The notes under the pieces were generated by a model. That model worked only from the letters and a program-made list of their open reading frames with translations, did no database searches and was not told the DNA's origin. 6,108 nt of DNA. Source: DATFKA01 sp042095835 (GTDB lineage: Bacteria; Bacteroidota; Bacteroidia; Chitinophagales; Saprospiraceae). The DNA is taken from positions 1-6,108 of the forward strand of contig JBELML010000211.1 of the NCBI GenBank assembly GCA_042095835.1, in the 5' to 3' direction. The position numbers and the translations under genes are program-made. Positions 5,161 to 6,108 of the stretch are shown piece by piece (within the stretch, counting starts at the first letter, position 1; every line of letters begins with the position of its first letter).

Positions 5161-6103
5161 TTTAATTGTCCTGCTCCTTTGTACTTCCTTTTTAGCTCAT
5201 AGCAAAAGCTTGTCTGCACTCATTATTGATGGTCAGAATAACCATGAAATGTGGCCCAAAACGACTATGATGATGCAGCAGTACCTCCAGGAAGCGGGTT
5301 TTGAAAAAGTAGATATTGCTAGAACCCAATACACCTGGAAGGGCGAAAAATATCTTGTAGCGTATAGCCTGACGGATAAAACTTATGAAGCACTCGAACA
5401 ACCTAAGGCTGATCCTGATTTTCAACCTGATTTTCAGCAATACGATCTGGTATTGACCAACTTCGGATGGCGGGCTGCGCCTTGGCCAGCCTCTACTCAA
5501 AAGGCCTTCGAAGCCTATCTGGAAAATGGCGGTGGATTGATTGTTGTTCACGCAGCCGACAATTCATTCCCAGAATGGCCAGCTTATAATCGGATGATCG
5601 GCCTTGGTGGCTGGGGCGCCCGTACGGAGAAAGATGGCCCCTACGTTTATTACGATGACCAAGGTGAATTACAAAGAGACTTTTCCGAAGGGAGAGGCGG
5701 TTCTCACGGACCTCAACATGAGTTTAAAGTCAAAATTCGGCGAAAACATCCCATTACAAAAGGGATGCCCAAGGAGTGGCTCCATGCTCAGGATGAACTC
5801 TACGATCGACTTCGTGGACCTGCTGAAAATATGACCATTTTGGCTACAGCCTACTCTTCAGCAGACTATAAAGGTACGGAGCGCCACGAACCGGTACTGA
5901 TAGTTCTAAGGTATGGCAAAGGACGAATATTTCATACTCCTATGGGGCATGCAGATTATTCTATGGAGTGTGTTGGGTTTATCACTGCTTTCCAAAGAGG
6001 CGCTCAATGGGCCGCCACCGGAAAGGTGAAAATGAAAAAAATACCCAAAGATTTTCCAAATGCTAAAGAAACAAGTAGCCGGGATTTTAAACTTAAAAAG
6101 TAA
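5144..6103 (+). CDS. Secreted ThuA-domain protein
   Basis: A 319-residue protein with a Sec-type signal peptide: K4, hydrophobic core about 5-17, and a likely cut after A18-H19-S20. The mature part is a ThuA-like domain (class I glutamine amidotransferase-like fold) spanning about 24-290. Family blocks seen are SALIIDGQNNHEMW (24-37), DLVLTNFGWR (101-110), GGGLIVVHAADNSFPEW (129-145), HPITKGMPKEW (202-212) followed by DELYDRL (217-223), and GRIFHTPMGH (260-269). ThuA was named from rhizobial trehalose utilisation, where ThuA/ThuB act in 3-keto-sugar metabolism; homologues exported by Bacteroidota mostly lack a proven substrate, so a carbohydrate role is only an inference. The C-terminal 30 residues are lysine-rich. 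C13 is not in a good lipobox, so a lipoprotein is unlikely. It diverges from the leu operon and shows no functional link to it. The start at 5144 is the only ATG that retains the signal peptide. Confidence 0.88.
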   Translation: MPSKINLIVLLLCTSFLAHSKSLSALIIDGQNNHEMWPKTTMMMQQYLQEAGFEKVDIARTQYTWKGEKYLVAYSLTDKTYEALEQPKADPDFQPDFQQYDLVLTNFGWRAAPWPASTQKAFEAYLENGGGLIVVHAADNSFPEWPAYNRMIGLGGWGARTEKDGPYVYYDDQGELQRDFSEGRGGSHGPQHEFKVKIRRKHPITKGMPKEWLHAQDELYDRLRGPAENMTILATAYSSADYKGTERHEPVLIVLRYGKGRIFHTPMGHADYSMECVGFITAFQRGAQWAATGKVKMKKIPKDFPNAKETSSRDFKLKK

Positions 6104-6108
6104 CTAAG

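Noticed and set aside
5144..5203. Lipoprotein signal on the ThuA protein
   Set aside because: C13 is preceded by LLL, lacking the small residue expected at the -1 lipobox position; a standard signal peptidase I site after residue 20 is more likely.

Overview
The window looks like a chromosomal piece of a Bacteroidota bacterium, probably a free-living Cytophagia- or Saprospiria-type lineage. The grounds are indirect. There are no Shine-Dalgarno sequences before clear start codons. A TAnnTTTG-type promoter box is present. The gene order is leuC-leuD-(citramalate/isopropylmalate synthase)-leuB, and a secreted ThuA-domain protein of a kind common in that phylum lies alongside. No rRNA, tRNA, mobile element, CRISPR array or phage gene was seen.

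Layout: four genes fill the minus strand from about 4898 down to the left edge and read leuC (3489-4898), leuD (2795-3391), a cimA/leuA-family synthase (1059-2600) and leuB (1-1058). leuB is complete except that its stop codon is cut by the window edge. On the plus strand, diverging from leuC, lies a signal-peptide-bearing ThuA-domain protein (5144-6103). The 245-bp divergent intergenic region (4899-5143) holds the most interesting element. This is a 15-codon minus-strand ORF, MAQIFLLFRIVIPLN, with 3 Ile, 3 Leu and 1 Val and a tandem TAA TAG stop. It has the hallmarks of a branched-chain amino acid leader peptide and lies in a leader with several hairpins and a candidate promoter.

How the genes work together: LeuCD (isopropylmalate isomerase) and LeuB (isopropylmalate dehydrogenase) are the shared steps that convert 2-isopropylmalate to 2-oxoisocaproate (leucine). 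In organisms with citramalate synthase they also convert citramalate to 2-oxobutyrate (isoleucine). The synthase here keeps the three residues that form the pyruvate pocket in Leptospira interrogans CimA, so the operon may feed isoleucine as well as leucine. A leader rich in Ile, Leu and Val codons fits that dual role. Functions are inferred from sequence only.

The two longer spacers inside the operon (leuC-leuD and leuD-cimA) carry degenerate repeats built on GTGAA words at multiples of 8 bp (mostly 16 bp), plus inverted repeats. These are unexplained. No wholly new multi-gene system is visible. The novelty, if any, lies in the leader and the spacers.
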